Below, piece after piece: positions 6,838-14,771 of a stretch of 16,845 nucleotides of DNA (within the stretch, counting starts at the first letter, position 1; the number at the start of each line of letters is the position of its first letter). The DNA is from Actinomycetes bacterium. Its GTDB lineage: Bacteria; Actinomycetota; Coriobacteriia; Coriobacteriales; Coriobacteriaceae. The notes under the pieces are model-generated. The model had not been told where the DNA came from, ran no database searches, and saw only the letters and a list, made by a program, of their open reading frames with translations. The translations under genes and the position numbers were made by a program. Location of the stretch: contig JAEZNV010000164.1 of the NCBI GenBank assembly GCA_023441725.1, forward strand, positions 1 to 16,845, in the 5' to 3' direction.

Positions 6838-7794
6838 CTAGTTTCCCTGCGCGCCCGAAATGCCATTTTGCAGGGCATCCCAGGCGTTCGTTGCCATATC
6901 GCCCAGGTTCTGTGCAGTATCGCCGAGATTCTGAGCCGTGTCACCCAGCTCTTGGGCCTTATCTCCCAGCTCCTGGGCCTTGTTGCTCAGGTCTTCCAGT
7001 GTGTTGGAGCTCGAGCTGTCCGCGGTGCCCTGGTCGCCGGACGCATAACCCGACGAGCTGTCCTTGCGCGTGAGCTGAATCTCGAGGTTACCGTTGTCGT
7101 TATAGTAGGCAGACGTCACGACCCAATTGGCATCGACAACGGGCGTCGAGCCGTCGTCGGTCAGAATCACGGCATTCGAAAGATCGGCCCCGCGCGACTT
7201 GAGGAGCTTCTTGGCGTTGGACCAGTACTGACCCGGGATATCGCTCAGGTCGACGGTGCCGGACTGGGTAGTCTCGGTCTGCTCGGCCGTGGTATCAGTC
7301 GCGGCGCCCCGCTTGTTGAGCATGCCCGACACGATGGCAAACACAACTGACAGGGCAAAGAAGATCGCCAGCACAATCAGGATTTTCTTGATCACGCTCG
7401 ACGAACGCGAAGGCTTCTTCTCCTCGTCCTCGCCATACTGAGGGATGGACTTGGGATACTCACGATACGGCTCGCGCGCATATCGGTCGCGTGACTCGTA
7501 GCGCGGCTGTGCCGTGCGCGGCATATATGTCGTCTGCTGAGGTTGCGGAATGGGATTTTGCAGCAGATCATCATAAGGGTCTGCCGCCGCGTTGCCGTAG
7601 GGGCCCTGCGACGAGGCACCATACGGGTCCTGCGCTGCGTTTCCGTAATTCACAACGCGCGTGGGATCGGCCGACGCCTGCGTCGTATCGGGAGCAGCGT
7701 AGCCGGGATTCGGCACGACGCGGGTCTCATCGGCGCCATTGCCCGTCCGCGGGGAGCCGTAGCCACCCATTACGGTCGTCTTGTCCTGGTCCAT
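6838..7794 (-). CDS. Bitopic membrane protein with TxV motifs, PASTA-like domain and heptad repeats
   Basis: 318 residues; ATG at 7794 after a GAAAGGAA ribosome site. Residues 1-130 are disordered, rich in Pro/Tyr/Asn/Gln, with repeats such as DPYG and YGNAA. Three similar Thr motifs occur near the N-terminus (DKTTVMGG, DETRVVPN, DPTRVVNY); such motifs resemble Ser/Thr-kinase or FHA-binding sites, which is inference. One TM segment lies at about 137-158 (IKKILIVLAIFFALSVVFAIVSGML), so the N-terminus should be cytoplasmic. Residues about 183-243 (IPGQYWSNAKKLLKSRG, then VVDANWVVTSA) resemble a PASTA domain, which in other proteins senses cell-wall muropeptides. The C-terminus has four near-exact heptads (KAQELGD x2, TAQNLGD x2) likely to form a helix or coiled coil. 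It may be a cell-envelope sensor or kinase substrate; no function is established. Convergent with the CDF gene and divergent from the small Cys-rich gene. Confidence 0.75.
   Translation of the reverse strand: MDQDKTTVMGGYGSPRTGNGADETRVVPNPGYAAPDTTQASADPTRVVNYGNAAQDPYGASSQGPYGNAAADPYDDLLQNPIPQPQQTTYMPRTAQPRYESRDRYAREPYREYPKSIPQYGEDEEKKPSRSSSVIKKILIVLAIFFALSVVFAIVSGMLNKRGAATDTTAEQTETTQSGTVDLSDIPGQYWSNAKKLLKSRGADLSNAVILTDDGSTPVVDANWVVTSAYYNDNGNLEIQLTRKDSSSGYASGDQGTADSSSSNTLEDLSNKAQELGDKAQELGDTAQNLGDTAQNLGDMATNAWDALQNGISGAQGN
6898..6981 (-). repeat. Four 21-bp tandem units encoding heptads
   Basis: Four successive 21-bp units inside the membrane-protein gene encode KAQELGD, KAQELGD, TAQNLGD, TAQNLGD (residues 272-299), followed by a diverged fifth heptad (MATNAWD). 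Third-position differences between units indicate an expansion that is not recent. Confidence 0.85.
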
Positions 7795-7839
7795 GCAACG
7801 ATTCCTTTCCGTCGCCCGTAAGCATCAAGTTATCCATGC

Positions 7840-7845
7840 ATTCTA
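7840..7845 (-). promoter_or_regulatory. Candidate -10 element for the membrane-protein gene
   Basis: TAGAAT on the minus strand, 46 bp upstream of the ATG at 7794. No good -35 is seen at normal spacing, so the call is weak. Nothing convincing is seen for the divergent small gene. Confidence 0.3.
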
Positions 7846-7932
7846 CCCGCGCAAAAGCCTATGATGGGCAAAGCCCGCCGGTATCTACAAGACATGCGCG
7901 GCCGACGGTCATAAGCGAATCGAGGATACGTC

Positions 7933-8169
7933 ATGGCAAAAAGCAAGCTCATCAAAGACACGACGCGTGCCGAACGTGAGGAGATAATTAAGCTAGCACT
8001 CGCGGGCTGCGGTAACGGCAGCTGCGACAACTGCGGCAGTTGCAGCTTGGGAGCAGGCGACCCGTACGGCACCTACCAGCCCTACATTGACGGCGAGATG
8101 GAAATCGCCGATATCAACATGATGGTCGCCGAGCGCAACGCTAAACTCTTCGGCCTCCGGCGCGGCTAA
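7933..8169 (+). CDS. Small Cys-rich protein of unknown function
   Basis: 78 residues; ATG preceded by GAGGA with 7-nt spacing. The N-terminus is a charged helix (MAKSKLIKDTTRAEREEIIKL). Residues 26-37 contain a dense cysteine cluster, CGNGSCDNCGSC (Cys 26, 31, 34, 37), then a Gly/Tyr-rich stretch (GAGDPYGTYQPYIDGEM) and a C-terminal helix (IADINMMVAERNAKLFGL). Four cysteines at C-x4-C-x2-C-x2-C could bind Zn2+ or an Fe-S cluster; this is inference. I do not recognise the family. It is flanked upstream by the divergent membrane-protein gene and downstream by the long palindromic element, so it is probably monocistronic. The clean start, ribosome site and codon use argue that it is a real gene. 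Confidence 0.7.
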   Translation: MAKSKLIKDTTRAEREEIIKLALAGCGNGSCDNCGSCSLGAGDPYGTYQPYIDGEMEIADINMMVAERNAKLFGLRRG

Positions 8170-8193
8170 TGATCCCTTCTTGGGCTGTGCACC

Positions 8194-8345
8194 AAAAAAT
8201 GCGCCCATCTACTACGTTTAACCCAAGGGTGCCAACCATAGCCATATTTGTGTTAACAAAACCGCAGGTAAACGTCTTGCCGCATTGTTAAAAAACGCTC
8301 CATGGTCGGTCCAACCCTGGTAAACGTAGTAGATGGGCGCTTTTC
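8194..8345. repeat. Long imperfect palindrome (~150 bp) with 20-bp perfect terminal inverted repeats
   Basis: The arm at 8201-8220 (GCGCCCATCTACTACGTTTA) is the exact reverse complement of 8321-8340. Pairing continues inward: CCA-(A)-GGGT 8223-8230 with ACCCTGG 8314-8320, ACCAT 8235-8239 with ATGGT 8302-8306, TTAACAA 8253-8259 with TTGTTAA 8285-8291, and GCAGG 8264-8268 with CTTGC 8276-8280 using one G-U pair. An A6 run flanks the left arm and T4 the right, so either strand would end in a U-run. It fills most of the gap between convergent genes. It could be a bidirectional terminator, a dispersed palindromic or MITE-like repeat, or a structured RNA; the core TAAACGT also recurs at 8269-8275. 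Confidence 0.75.
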
Positions 8346-8390
8346 GTGGCGCGGCTGGCCTAGATAGCTTGTTTCGGAGCCAATTTGCAT

Positions 8391-8432
8391 CAAAAAGTCC
8401 CCGGTGGCGCTGCGTTTTGCGTCACCGGGGAC
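8391..8432 (-). terminator. Rho-independent terminator of the zinc-ribbon/DUF3298-like gene
   Basis: A 10-bp perfect stem, GTCCCCGGTG (8397-8406) with CACCGGGGAC (8423-8432), is extended by a wobble and CGC/GCG, with an 8-nt loop. A5 at 8392-8396 is a U5 tract on the minus strand. It lies 27 bp past the stop codon at 8460. Confidence 0.8.
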
Positions 8433-8459
8433 AGTTCAATTTATCCCTCGCGGTCCACC

Positions 8460-10490
8460 TTACTCATTGGGTACGTACGTAGCCCTGGCTCGCTCGGGCG
8501 TCACGTCCTGACCACTGGAATAGCTCGAGTCGAATGCGTGCGCAACCAAGTCGTGCGTGTCCCATGCCATGCAGTCAAACTCGCCAGTATCGAGGACAAC
8601 GATATAGCCCTTGCCGTCGTAGTAGAAATGGTCCTCGGTGTAGTTATCGTCATCGTCGATGTTGTCTTCGGACACGGAGTCCATATCCGGCTTTGCCGTC
8701 TTAATTGCCTGCTTGGCCTCACTCTTGAGGGTATCGAATGAGAGCCCGTGCTGCGCAAGCGAGTCCTCGAGCGAAACCTGCTCACCCGTCTTGAGGTTGT
8801 AGAACGCCGACCTCGTCACCCGTTCCGATCGATACGGAGGCTGATAACTGTTGGTGAACGTACGCACGCAGGCGATATCGCCGTCAATCGAGACGATCTC
8901 GGCGGTATACATCATGGTCACGCGGCTGTCCTCGTCATCCATCGAGGCCTGCTTGCTCGCATCGAGCGTGTCCGCAACGAGCAGGACCATATCCTTGTTG
9001 AACTTGGCGACACCCACGCCCTGGCCCTTAACCTGAGGATAGGTCCACGTAGCCGTGATCTGACACGTGTCATCGGGAGACGGGTCCAGCGGGCCTTCGC
9101 CAACCGCAGCCGTAAAGTCGACATCCTGCGTAGCAGAGACGGCTTCGTAGCCCACCTGCGCGCTGTCATCGTCCTTCGACTTCAGCTGCTCCAGCGTCGT
9201 GGCCACCGTTGCGATGGTGCCGGCTACGCTCTCTTCGGTGCTGGTAAGCACGGCGCTCAGCTCGGACACTTCATTGGTGCCGGCAATCTTCGAATCGCTT
9301 ATCGGCGCCGGACCGGCAACGGCGCTGAACGCCTTACCATCGTAGGCATCGAATTCGCACTCATAGCCATCACGAGATTCGTCCATCCCGACTGGAACCT
9401 CTTTGACGTTGATCTTCTCCCCATCATGCAAATATCGCCTGAACCCATAGGTGCCATCGTAATCGTATACACGGAGCGAAACGCCAACGCACATAACGTC
9501 AACCCAGATATCGGGCTCATATACTTTCTCAATTTTGCCGTCGCGGTATGCCCAAACCTCGGCCTTAGCGGCGGTGGCGCCATTGCTGTTTTCGAGCGGC
9601 TCGTCAGAATACTCAATCAAGAGCTCATCCTGACCATCGCCATCAAAGTCTATAAGCTTGGCGTAGGCAACTCCCTGGGCTCCATATGTGTATTCATCAA
9701 TCGCGACAGCCTCGCCCTCGCCGTACTTTTTCTGGTACTCGAGGATCTTGTCGGTGAACAGCTCGTTTGCCGTCTTGACCGCCGCCTTGGCAGAAGCCTT
9801 GGCCTCCTTCTTGGACTGCGTGAGCTCAACGTTCTTGGGAGCGTCCGAGCCTTCCTTGGCGTAGTCGACCTTCATGGTGGTCGTGCTCTTCTTTTTGCCC
9901 TTGCCCGAGGTGATGGTCATCTGGTACTTCTGGTCGGGCAGCTCGCCAAAGTCCTCCATGGCAAAGCCGTCCTCGCCATCGACCTTGATGGTGTAGCTCT
10001 TGCCCTTACCGGACACCGGCGTCAGCTCGACGGTATAGCTCTTAAGCTTTTTGCCCTTGCTGTTCTTGGGCAGCACTTTAGTCTCGCACGCGCAGACAAC
10101 GTAGCCCTTGCCGCCCGAAGTCACCTCGGACGACGAGCCGATGCGCGGCACGACGACGATTGCCACTACGATGGCGACAACGGCAACACCGCCGATAACG
10201 GCAGCGACGATACGGCCCCTGTGCTTGGGCTTCTTGGGCTGCGGCGTCGGAACAAACGATTGAGCGGTCTCAGCAGGCTCGGTCATAGGCTCCTCATAAC
10301 GAGACTGCGCCGCCATATGAACCGGGGCACCCTGAGGAGCTTGCTGTCCCACAGGAGCGGACGACGGCGCATCCCCTACCGGAAACGCCACAGGCTCCGC
10401 CTGGTCCTCAACTCCGCCCACGCGAGCGCCGCAGCTCGTGCAAAACGTGGAGCCATCGGGTATCTGAGCTCCGCACTTGGTGCAATACAT
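8460..10490 (-). CDS. Zinc-ribbon, single-TM envelope protein with FG-GAP-like and DUF3298/RsiV-like regions
   Basis: The frame runs to 10595, but I place the start at the ATG at 10490 (MYCTKCGAQI), which follows CGGGAGA; 676 residues. Residues 3-20 form a zinc ribbon (Cys 3/6/17/20). A Pro/Ala/Gln-rich linker leads to one TM segment at about 93-116, so residues 117-676 should be outside the cell. An exported Lys/Ser-rich beta region follows, then LIDFDGDGQDELLI (279-292), a calcium-loop motif of FG-GAP/VCBS-like repeats. The C-terminal third (TFTNSYQPPYRSERVTRSAFYNLKTGEQVSLEDSL, then YIVVLDTGEF) resembles the DUF3298 domain of the anti-sigma factor RsiV, which in Bacillus binds lysozyme. No sigma-factor gene is adjacent, so an anti-sigma role is not supported. 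N-terminal zinc ribbon plus TM plus secreted domain is common in Gram-positive gut bacteria. It may sense or bind an envelope ligand; the function is unknown. Confidence 0.75.
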   Translation of the reverse strand: MYCTKCGAQIPDGSTFCTSCGARVGGVEDQAEPVAFPVGDAPSSAPVGQQAPQGAPVHMAAQSRYEEPMTEPAETAQSFVPTPQPKKPKHRGRIVAAVIGGVAVVAIVVAIVVVPRIGSSSEVTSGGKGYVVCACETKVLPKNSKGKKLKSYTVELTPVSGKGKSYTIKVDGEDGFAMEDFGELPDQKYQMTITSGKGKKKSTTTMKVDYAKEGSDAPKNVELTQSKKEAKASAKAAVKTANELFTDKILEYQKKYGEGEAVAIDEYTYGAQGVAYAKLIDFDGDGQDELLIEYSDEPLENSNGATAAKAEVWAYRDGKIEKVYEPDIWVDVMCVGVSLRVYDYDGTYGFRRYLHDGEKINVKEVPVGMDESRDGYECEFDAYDGKAFSAVAGPAPISDSKIAGTNEVSELSAVLTSTEESVAGTIATVATTLEQLKSKDDDSAQVGYEAVSATQDVDFTAAVGEGPLDPSPDDTCQITATWTYPQVKGQGVGVAKFNKDMVLLVADTLDASKQASMDDEDSRVTMMYTAEIVSIDGDIACVRTFTNSYQPPYRSERVTRSAFYNLKTGEQVSLEDSLAQHGLSFDTLKSEAKQAIKTAKPDMDSVSEDNIDDDDNYTEDHFYYDGKGYIVVLDTGEFDCMAWDTHDLVAHAFDSSYSSGQDVTPERARATYVPNE

Positions 10491-10571
10491 CGCATCTCCC
10501 GTCTCTCGTCGCAGCCGCAATGCGCCCGCGCAGTTCTTCCAACTACACCGTACGAGAAAAATCTCCATTCT

Positions 10572-10583
10572 TGTTGCGCAACA
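10572..10583. promoter_or_regulatory. Perfect 12-bp palindrome upstream of the zinc-ribbon/DUF3298-like gene
   Basis: TGTTGCGCAACA lies 82 bp before the ATG at 10490, inside the 189-bp gap after fhs. It is a candidate operator; no regulator can be named and no clear -10/-35 pair is seen near it. Confidence 0.25.
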
Positions 10584-10619
10584 TTGCCGCCACAAAAAAT
10601 GATCCCTTGGGGACGGAGG

Positions 10620-10654
10620 AAAAAGCCCCGCCGAGCCATGGGGCGCGGCGGGGC
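10620..10654 (-). terminator. Rho-independent terminator of fhs
   Basis: A 9-bp GC stem, GCCCCGCCG (10625-10633) with CGGCGGGGC (10646-10654), and a 12-nt loop. A5 at 10620-10624 reads as U5 on the minus strand. It lies 26 bp past the fhs stop codon. Confidence 0.85.
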
Positions 10655-10679
10655 GGGCAAGCGGCTATGAGCAGCAGGC

Positions 10680-12347
10680 TTAGAACAGGCCGGTGATGTT
10701 GCCGTCGTTGTCGACGTCGATGTTCTCGGCCGCGGGAACCTTGGGCAGGCCAGGCATGGTCAGAACGCTGCCGGTCAACGCAACCACAAAGTGAGCACCG
10801 GCGGAAACCTTGAGCTCGCGCACGGTGATGCGGAAGCCCTCGGGAGCGCCCAGCGCCTTGGCGTTGTCGCTAAAGCTGTACTGCGTCTTGGCGACACACA
10901 CCGGCAGGTTGCCAAAGCCGTTCTCGCGCAGCTCGGCGAGCTGACGCTTGGCAGCCGGCGTAAAGTCGACGCCGTCGGCGCGGTAAACCTTAGTGGCAAC
11001 GGCCTCAAGGGCATCGGCAACATCGGCACCGTCCTCGTAGGCAAACTGGAGCTCACTCGGCTGCTCAATCAAGCGCATGACCTCATCGGCCAGGTCGAGC
11101 GCGCCCTCGCCTCCCTTGGCCCAGACCTCGGACAGCTTAACGTTGACACCGAGCTTCTGGCACTCGGACTCGATGAGCTCGAGTTCGGCCTCGGTGTCCG
11201 TCGGGAAGCGGTTAATGGCGACCACGCAGGGCAGACCGTAGACATTCTGAATGTTGTCGACGTGGCGCAGCAGGTTGGGCATGCCGACCTTGAGGGCCTC
11301 GAGGTTCTCCTCGTTGAGGTCGGCCTTGGCAACACCGCCGTTGTACTTGAGCGCGCGGGCGGTTGCGACGACCACGACGGCGCTGGGACGAATGCCAGTC
11401 ATGCGGCACTTGATGTCGAGGAACTTCTCGGCACCCAGGTCGGCACCGAAACCAGCCTCGGTAATCGCGACGTCGCCAAAGCGCATGGCCATGCGGGTGG
11501 CCATGATGGAGTTGCAGCCGTGGGCAATATTGGCGAAGGGACCGCCGTGGACAAACGCAGGCGTACCCTCGAGCGTCTGCACCAGATTGGGCTTGAGCGC
11601 GTCCTTGAGCAGGGCCGCCATGGCACCCTGAGCCTTAAGGTCACGGGCGCGGACGGGCTCGCCGGCATAGCTGTAGCCGACGACGATCTCGCCCAGGCGC
11701 TCCTTGAGGTCATTGATGCTCGTGGACAGGCACAGGATTGCCATGACCTCGGAGGCAACGGTGATGTCGAAGCCATCCTCGCGCGGTACTCCCTGGGCCT
11801 TGCCGCCAATGCCGTCGATAACATGGCGCAGCTGACGGTCGTTCATGTCGACAACGCGCTTCCAGGTGATGCGCTTAACGTCGATGCCAAGCTGGTTGCC
11901 CTGCTGAATATGGTTGTCGAGCATGGCTGCCAGCAGATTGTTGGCGGCACCGATGGCATGGAAGTCGCCGGTAAAGTGCAGGTTGATGTCCTCCATGGGG
12001 ATGACCTGAGCCCAACCGCCACCGGCGGCACCGCCCTTCACGCCAAACACGGGACCGAGCGAAGGCTCGCGCAGGGCCACGGCGCTCTTGACGCCGCGAC
12101 GGCGCAGGCCGTCGGCCAGGCCGATGGTCGTAGTGGTCTTACCCTCGCCTGCGGGCGTGGGATTGATAGCGGTCACGAGGACAAGCTTGGCCTGGTGATC
12201 AGTTGGCTCGTTGAGCAGGGAATAGTCGACCTTTGCCTTGTCAAAGCCGTACGGAATCAGATGCTTAACGTCGACGCCGGCGTTCTTGGCCACCTCGGTA
12301 ATAGGCAGCGGCGTAACAGAACGTGCGATTTCGATGTCAGTAGGCAT
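10680..12347 (-). CDS. fhs: Formate-tetrahydrofolate ligase
   Basis: 555 residues from the ATG at 12347 ([10 protein letters not shown]), chosen over the frame's upstream start because GAAAGGA precedes it and the family usually has 550-560 residues. The enzyme joins formate to tetrahydrofolate using ATP, giving 10-formyl-THF for purines, formyl-Met-tRNA or acetogenic C1 flow. The ATP-binding loop [12 protein letters not shown] is at residues 63-74. [18 protein letters not shown] (94-111) and [12 protein letters not shown] (121-132) are family signatures. [22 protein letters not shown] near the C-terminus is also typical. Cytoplasmic; forms a tetramer in characterised relatives. It stands alone between its own promoter and a strong terminator, with no other folate genes in the window. 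It follows ruvB in the same direction, with a weak hairpin between them. Confidence 0.97.
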   Translation of the reverse strand: MPTDIEIARSVTPLPITEVAKNAGVDVKHLIPYGFDKAKVDYSLLNEPTDHQAKLVLVTAINPTPAGEGKTTTTIGLADGLRRRGVKSAVALREPSLGPVFGVKGGAAGGGWAQVIPMEDINLHFTGDFHAIGAANNLLAAMLDNHIQQGNQLGIDVKRITWKRVVDMNDRQLRHVIDGIGGKAQGVPREDGFDITVASEVMAILCLSTSINDLKERLGEIVVGYSYAGEPVRARDLKAQGAMAALLKDALKPNLVQTLEGTPAFVHGGPFANIAHGCNSIMATRMAMRFGDVAITEAGFGADLGAEKFLDIKCRMTGIRPSAVVVVATARALKYNGGVAKADLNEENLEALKVGMPNLLRHVDNIQNVYGLPCVVAINRFPTDTEAELELIESECQKLGVNVKLSEVWAKGGEGALDLADEVMRLIEQPSELQFAYEDGADVADALEAVATKVYRADGVDFTPAAKRQLAELRENGFGNLPVCVAKTQYSFSDNAKALGAPEGFRITVRELKVSAGAHFVVALTGSVLTMPGLPKVPAAENIDVDNDGNITGLF

Positions 12348-12387
12348 GGGCGGTCCTTTCGTTACCGGATGAGAAAAAGACCAATCC

Positions 12388-12415
12388 AGCATAGCACGCG
12401 CGCGCAATAGTAAAA
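12388..12415 (-). promoter_or_regulatory. Probable sigma-70-type promoter of fhs
   Basis: On the minus strand TTTTAC (12410-12415) and TATGCT (12388-12393) are 16 bp apart, about 41 bp before the start codon. The spacer is an alternating CG-rich run. Confidence 0.5.
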
Positions 12416-12437
12416 CGCCCGTAACCGACGAACGGCG
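12412..12437 (-). terminator. Possible weak terminator after ruvB
   Basis: On the minus strand CGCCGT (12432-12437) pairs with ACGGGCG (12416-12422) with one bulged G, followed by TTTT (12412-12415). The T-run overlaps the -35 of the fhs promoter. It lies about 60 bp past the ruvB stop. Confidence 0.35.
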
Positions 12438-12493
12438 ATATGTTTACCCGATGCCCAGCGATAGCCTACAGATGCGCTAAAACAAGCCCATTC

Positions 12494-13561
12494 CTACAGG
12501 GTCGGCTCGATACCCAAATGCTCGAATGTGCGCAGGGTTGCCTGGCGACCCTGCGGCGTGCGAATCATCAACCCACACTGCAGCAGATAGGGCTCGTAGA
12601 CATCCTCGAGCGTACCCGGGTCCTCGCCCACCGCACTGGCAAGCGTCGTCAGGCCGACGGCACGTCCGGAGAACGTCTTGGCAAGCGTCTCCAAAATGCG
12701 AATATCCATCCAGTCCAAGCCGAGCTCATCGATCTCAAAGAACTCGAGTGCCTGACGGCAGATATCGAGCTCGATGGGACCGTTGCCGCGCACCTGCGCA
12801 TAGTCGCGCACGCGCTTGAGCAGACGGTTGGCAAGACGCGGCGTGCCGCGCGAACGCGAGCCGATCTCGAGCGCGCTGGGATGGTCAATCGTCACGCCCA
12901 GGATGGTCGCCGAGCGTGTCACAATCTGGGCGAGTTCCTCGACGGTGTAGTAATCCAGACGATACGAAATGCCAAAACGGTCGCGTAGCGGGCCGGTCAA
13001 CATGCCCGAGCGAGTCGTTGCCGCCACCAGCGTGAACTTGGGGATATCCAGGCGAATCGAGCGTGCAGCCGGACCCTTGCCGATCACAATATCGAGGGCA
13101 AAGTCCTCCATCGCAGGATACAGGACCTCCTCGACCGAGCGGTTGAGGCGGTGGATCTCGTCGATAAACAGCACATCACCCGGCTGCAGGTTAGTCAGGA
13201 TGGCCGCCAGGTCGCCGGTGCGCGCGATGGCCGGACCGCTCGTCGTCTTGATCTGAGCGCCCAGCTCGTTGGCGATAACCGTAGCCAGCGTGGTCTTGCC
13301 CAGACCCGGAGGGCCCGAGAAGATCACGTGGTCGAGCGTCTCGCCGCGGCTCTGCGCGGCCTCGATCAGCACGCGCAGGCTCTGCTTGATATGCTCCTGG
13401 CCGCAGTAGTCATCCAGGCGCTGGGGGCGCAGGGTACGGTCGACATCGAGGTCCTCGGGCGTCAGCTCCGAACCCACCATACGCTCGCCATGCGCCATGA
13501 ATGCCGCCGGCGAGTTGCCGGGCGTCGCCCACAGGTCCTGAGAGTCATCGGCTTCCCACAT
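12494..13561 (-). CDS. ruvB: Holliday junction branch migration helicase subunit RuvB
   Basis: 355 residues, the ATP-driven AAA+ motor that with RuvA moves Holliday junctions. Walker A GPPGLGKT is at 83-90, Walker B FIDEIH at 132-137, sensor 1 ATTR at 181-184 and an RDRFG arginine-finger region at about 193-197. The C-terminal winged helix (DLGLDWMD-like, then [30 protein letters not shown]) is intact. I choose the ATG at 13561, whose A is the last base of the ruvA stop (TGATG overlap), implying translational coupling; a GTG one codon earlier is also possible. The N-terminal arm before LRPQRLDDY is some 20 residues longer than in many RuvB proteins and looks disordered; a start at Met28 cannot be excluded. 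Last gene of ruvCAB, so it should follow the SOS control seen at the ruvC promoter. Confidence 0.97.
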   Translation of the reverse strand: MWEADDSQDLWATPGNSPAAFMAHGERMVGSELTPEDLDVDRTLRPQRLDDYCGQEHIKQSLRVLIEAAQSRGETLDHVIFSGPPGLGKTTLATVIANELGAQIKTTSGPAIARTGDLAAILTNLQPGDVLFIDEIHRLNRSVEEVLYPAMEDFALDIVIGKGPAARSIRLDIPKFTLVAATTRSGMLTGPLRDRFGISYRLDYYTVEELAQIVTRSATILGVTIDHPSALEIGSRSRGTPRLANRLLKRVRDYAQVRGNGPIELDICRQALEFFEIDELGLDWMDIRILETLAKTFSGRAVGLTTLASAVGEDPGTLEDVYEPYLLQCGLMIRTPQGRQATLRTFEHLGIEPTL

Positions 13562-14181
13562 CACGCATCCATTCCAAGTCGCTTAAGCGCCGCGCCGAGC
13601 AGATCCTCGACACGCATATTCTGCCCATCATACCCGCTCAGGGCAACATCGGTCTCCTGCGGGCTAAAGCCCATGGAAAGGAGCGCCGCACGGGCGTCAT
13701 CGATCGCCGAAGGAGCGGCGGCGGGGACCGGCATCGCAACCTGGCCGGGAATCACGTCGACCGGCACAAAGCCCTTGTCCTTGGCAAAGGTGCTCTTGAG
13801 CTCCAGGATTAGACGCTGCGCGGTCTTTTTGCCCACACCGGGAACCTTGGCCATGCCCTTGTCATCCTCGGCCATCACCAGGGAATACAGCTGACCCACG
13901 GTATAGGTGGAGAGCACGGCGAGCGCCAGGCGCGGACCGACACCCGACACGGACACGAGCCGATCGAACATCGTGCGCTCGTCCTTGGAGGCAAAGCCAA
14001 AGAGCGTCATGGCGTCCTCGCGCACCTGCATACGGGTATAGAGGCGCACCTCGCCGCCGGGCGTCGGCAACGTGGCCGCAGTGCAGCCCGAAATACTGAG
14101 CTCAAAGCCCACGCCCGACACATCGACGACGGCCGAGCTCATCGTGGCCTCGACAAGCGTTCCATGGAGCTGGGAGATCAT
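13561..14181 (-). CDS. ruvA: Holliday junction branch migration protein RuvA
   Basis: 206 residues, the usual length. RuvA binds the four-way junction as a tetramer and loads RuvB. The N-terminal OB fold ([28 protein letters not shown]) covers about 1-65. Two helix-hairpin-helix motifs are visible: VSGVGPRLA (78-86) and VPGVGKKTA (113-121). A flexible Pro/Ala linker (about 135-157) leads to domain III ([21 protein letters not shown] to the C-terminus), which contacts RuvB. The ATG at 14181 overlaps the ruvC stop by one base (TGATG) and the ruvA stop overlaps the ruvB start in the same way, so all three are translated as a coupled set. Confidence 0.97.
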   Translation of the reverse strand: MISQLHGTLVEATMSSAVVDVSGVGFELSISGCTAATLPTPGGEVRLYTRMQVREDAMTLFGFASKDERTMFDRLVSVSGVGPRLALAVLSTYTVGQLYSLVMAEDDKGMAKVPGVGKKTAQRLILELKSTFAKDKGFVPVDVIPGQVAMPVPAAAPSAIDDARAALLSMGFSPQETDVALSGYDGQNMRVEDLLGAALKRLGMDA

Positions 14182-14702
14182 CAGTATCCGGTTCCTCTCT
14201 GTTGATAGAACTCGCCACCGGTAAGCGCCCGGGTGCGGCTAAGGTTAACGTGGCAGATGGCGCAGGCCAGGGCATCGGCGGCATGGTCGGGATGCGGGTC
14301 GTGATCGAGCTGCGTGAGCGTACGAACCATATACGCGACCTGCCGTTTGTCCGCGGCGCCGGTGCCCACAACAGCCTGCTTGATCTGCATAGGCGTATAC
14401 TCGCCAATCTCGAGCGCGCATTCCGAAAGCGCCACGAGTGCAGCACCACGGGCATGCGCCGTAGGGATGGCCGAGCGAACGTTGGCGCCAAAGTAAATGC
14501 TCTCGATAGCAGCGGTATCGGGTCGATAACGCTCCACGACACCCTTGAGGTCGCGAGCGATATGCGACAGGCGCACCGCGAGCGGACTGCCCGCGCCGGT
14601 CTCGATACAACCGTAGGCGCGGCAGCGAACCTCGCCGCGCCGCTCCTCGATAATCCCCCACCCCGTATGGGCCAAACCAGGGTCGATACCCAAGATAACC
14701 AA
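14181..14702 (-). CDS. ruvC: Crossover junction endodeoxyribonuclease RuvC
   Basis: 173 residues. RuvC is the dimeric metal-dependent nuclease that cuts Holliday junctions made mobile by RuvAB. The RNase H-like catalytic residues are present: Asp7 in LGIDPGL, Glu67 in AIESIYF, and His140/Asp143 in DHAADALA, the His variant known from Thermus-type RuvC. The start is TTG at 14702, supported by GGGGAGG 5 nt upstream and by the protein beginning MVILGIDPG with no room for a longer N-terminus; a non-AUG start may lower its expression. First gene of ruvCAB, with its own promoter and SOS box in the 137-bp gap that separates it from the NadE-like gene. Confidence 0.97.
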   Translation of the reverse strand: MVILGIDPGLAHTGWGIIEERRGEVRCRAYGCIETGAGSPLAVRLSHIARDLKGVVERYRPDTAAIESIYFGANVRSAIPTAHARGAALVALSECALEIGEYTPMQIKQAVVGTGAADKRQVAYMVRTLTQLDHDPHPDHAADALACAICHVNLSRTRALTGGEFYQQRGTGY

Positions 14703-14758
14703 GCCAACCTCCCCTCGTCACAAGCACGGCACGAGACAAGGCCCCGCGCACTATTCAC

Positions 14759-14770
14759 GAACGTCTGTTC
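14759..14770. promoter_or_regulatory. LexA/DinR-type SOS box at the ruvCAB promoter
   Basis: GAAC-GTCT-GTTC, with flanking C at 14758, is a perfect inner dyad and nearly complete match to the Gram-positive/actinobacterial consensus CGAAC-N4-GTTCG. It lies one base downstream of the -10 element, over the expected transcription start, where a bound repressor would block RNA polymerase. About 57 bp before ruvC. ruv genes are SOS-induced in many bacteria. Confidence 0.75.
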
Positions 14771-14771
14771 T

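Noticed and set aside
8460..10490. Anti-sigma factor (RsiV) function for the DUF3298-like protein
   Set aside because: No ECF sigma factor gene is adjacent and the N-terminus is a zinc ribbon rather than an anti-sigma domain.
8170..10614. Shared 11-mer AATGATCCCTT near 8170 and near 10606
   Set aside because: Too short and the flanks do not match, so it is not evidence of a repeat element within this window alone.
8748..10670. 640-codon open frame on the + strand opposite the zinc-ribbon/DUF3298-like gene
   Set aside because: Antisense shadow of a GC-rich gene. The minus frame has zinc ribbon, TM and domain signatures; the + frame is Arg/Leu/Gly/His-rich with no recognisable motifs.
10791..12410. 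539-codon open frame on the + strand opposite fhs
   Set aside because: fhs is unmistakable on the minus strand; the mirrored frame is low-complexity (Gly/Leu/Asp/His) and a product of codon bias.
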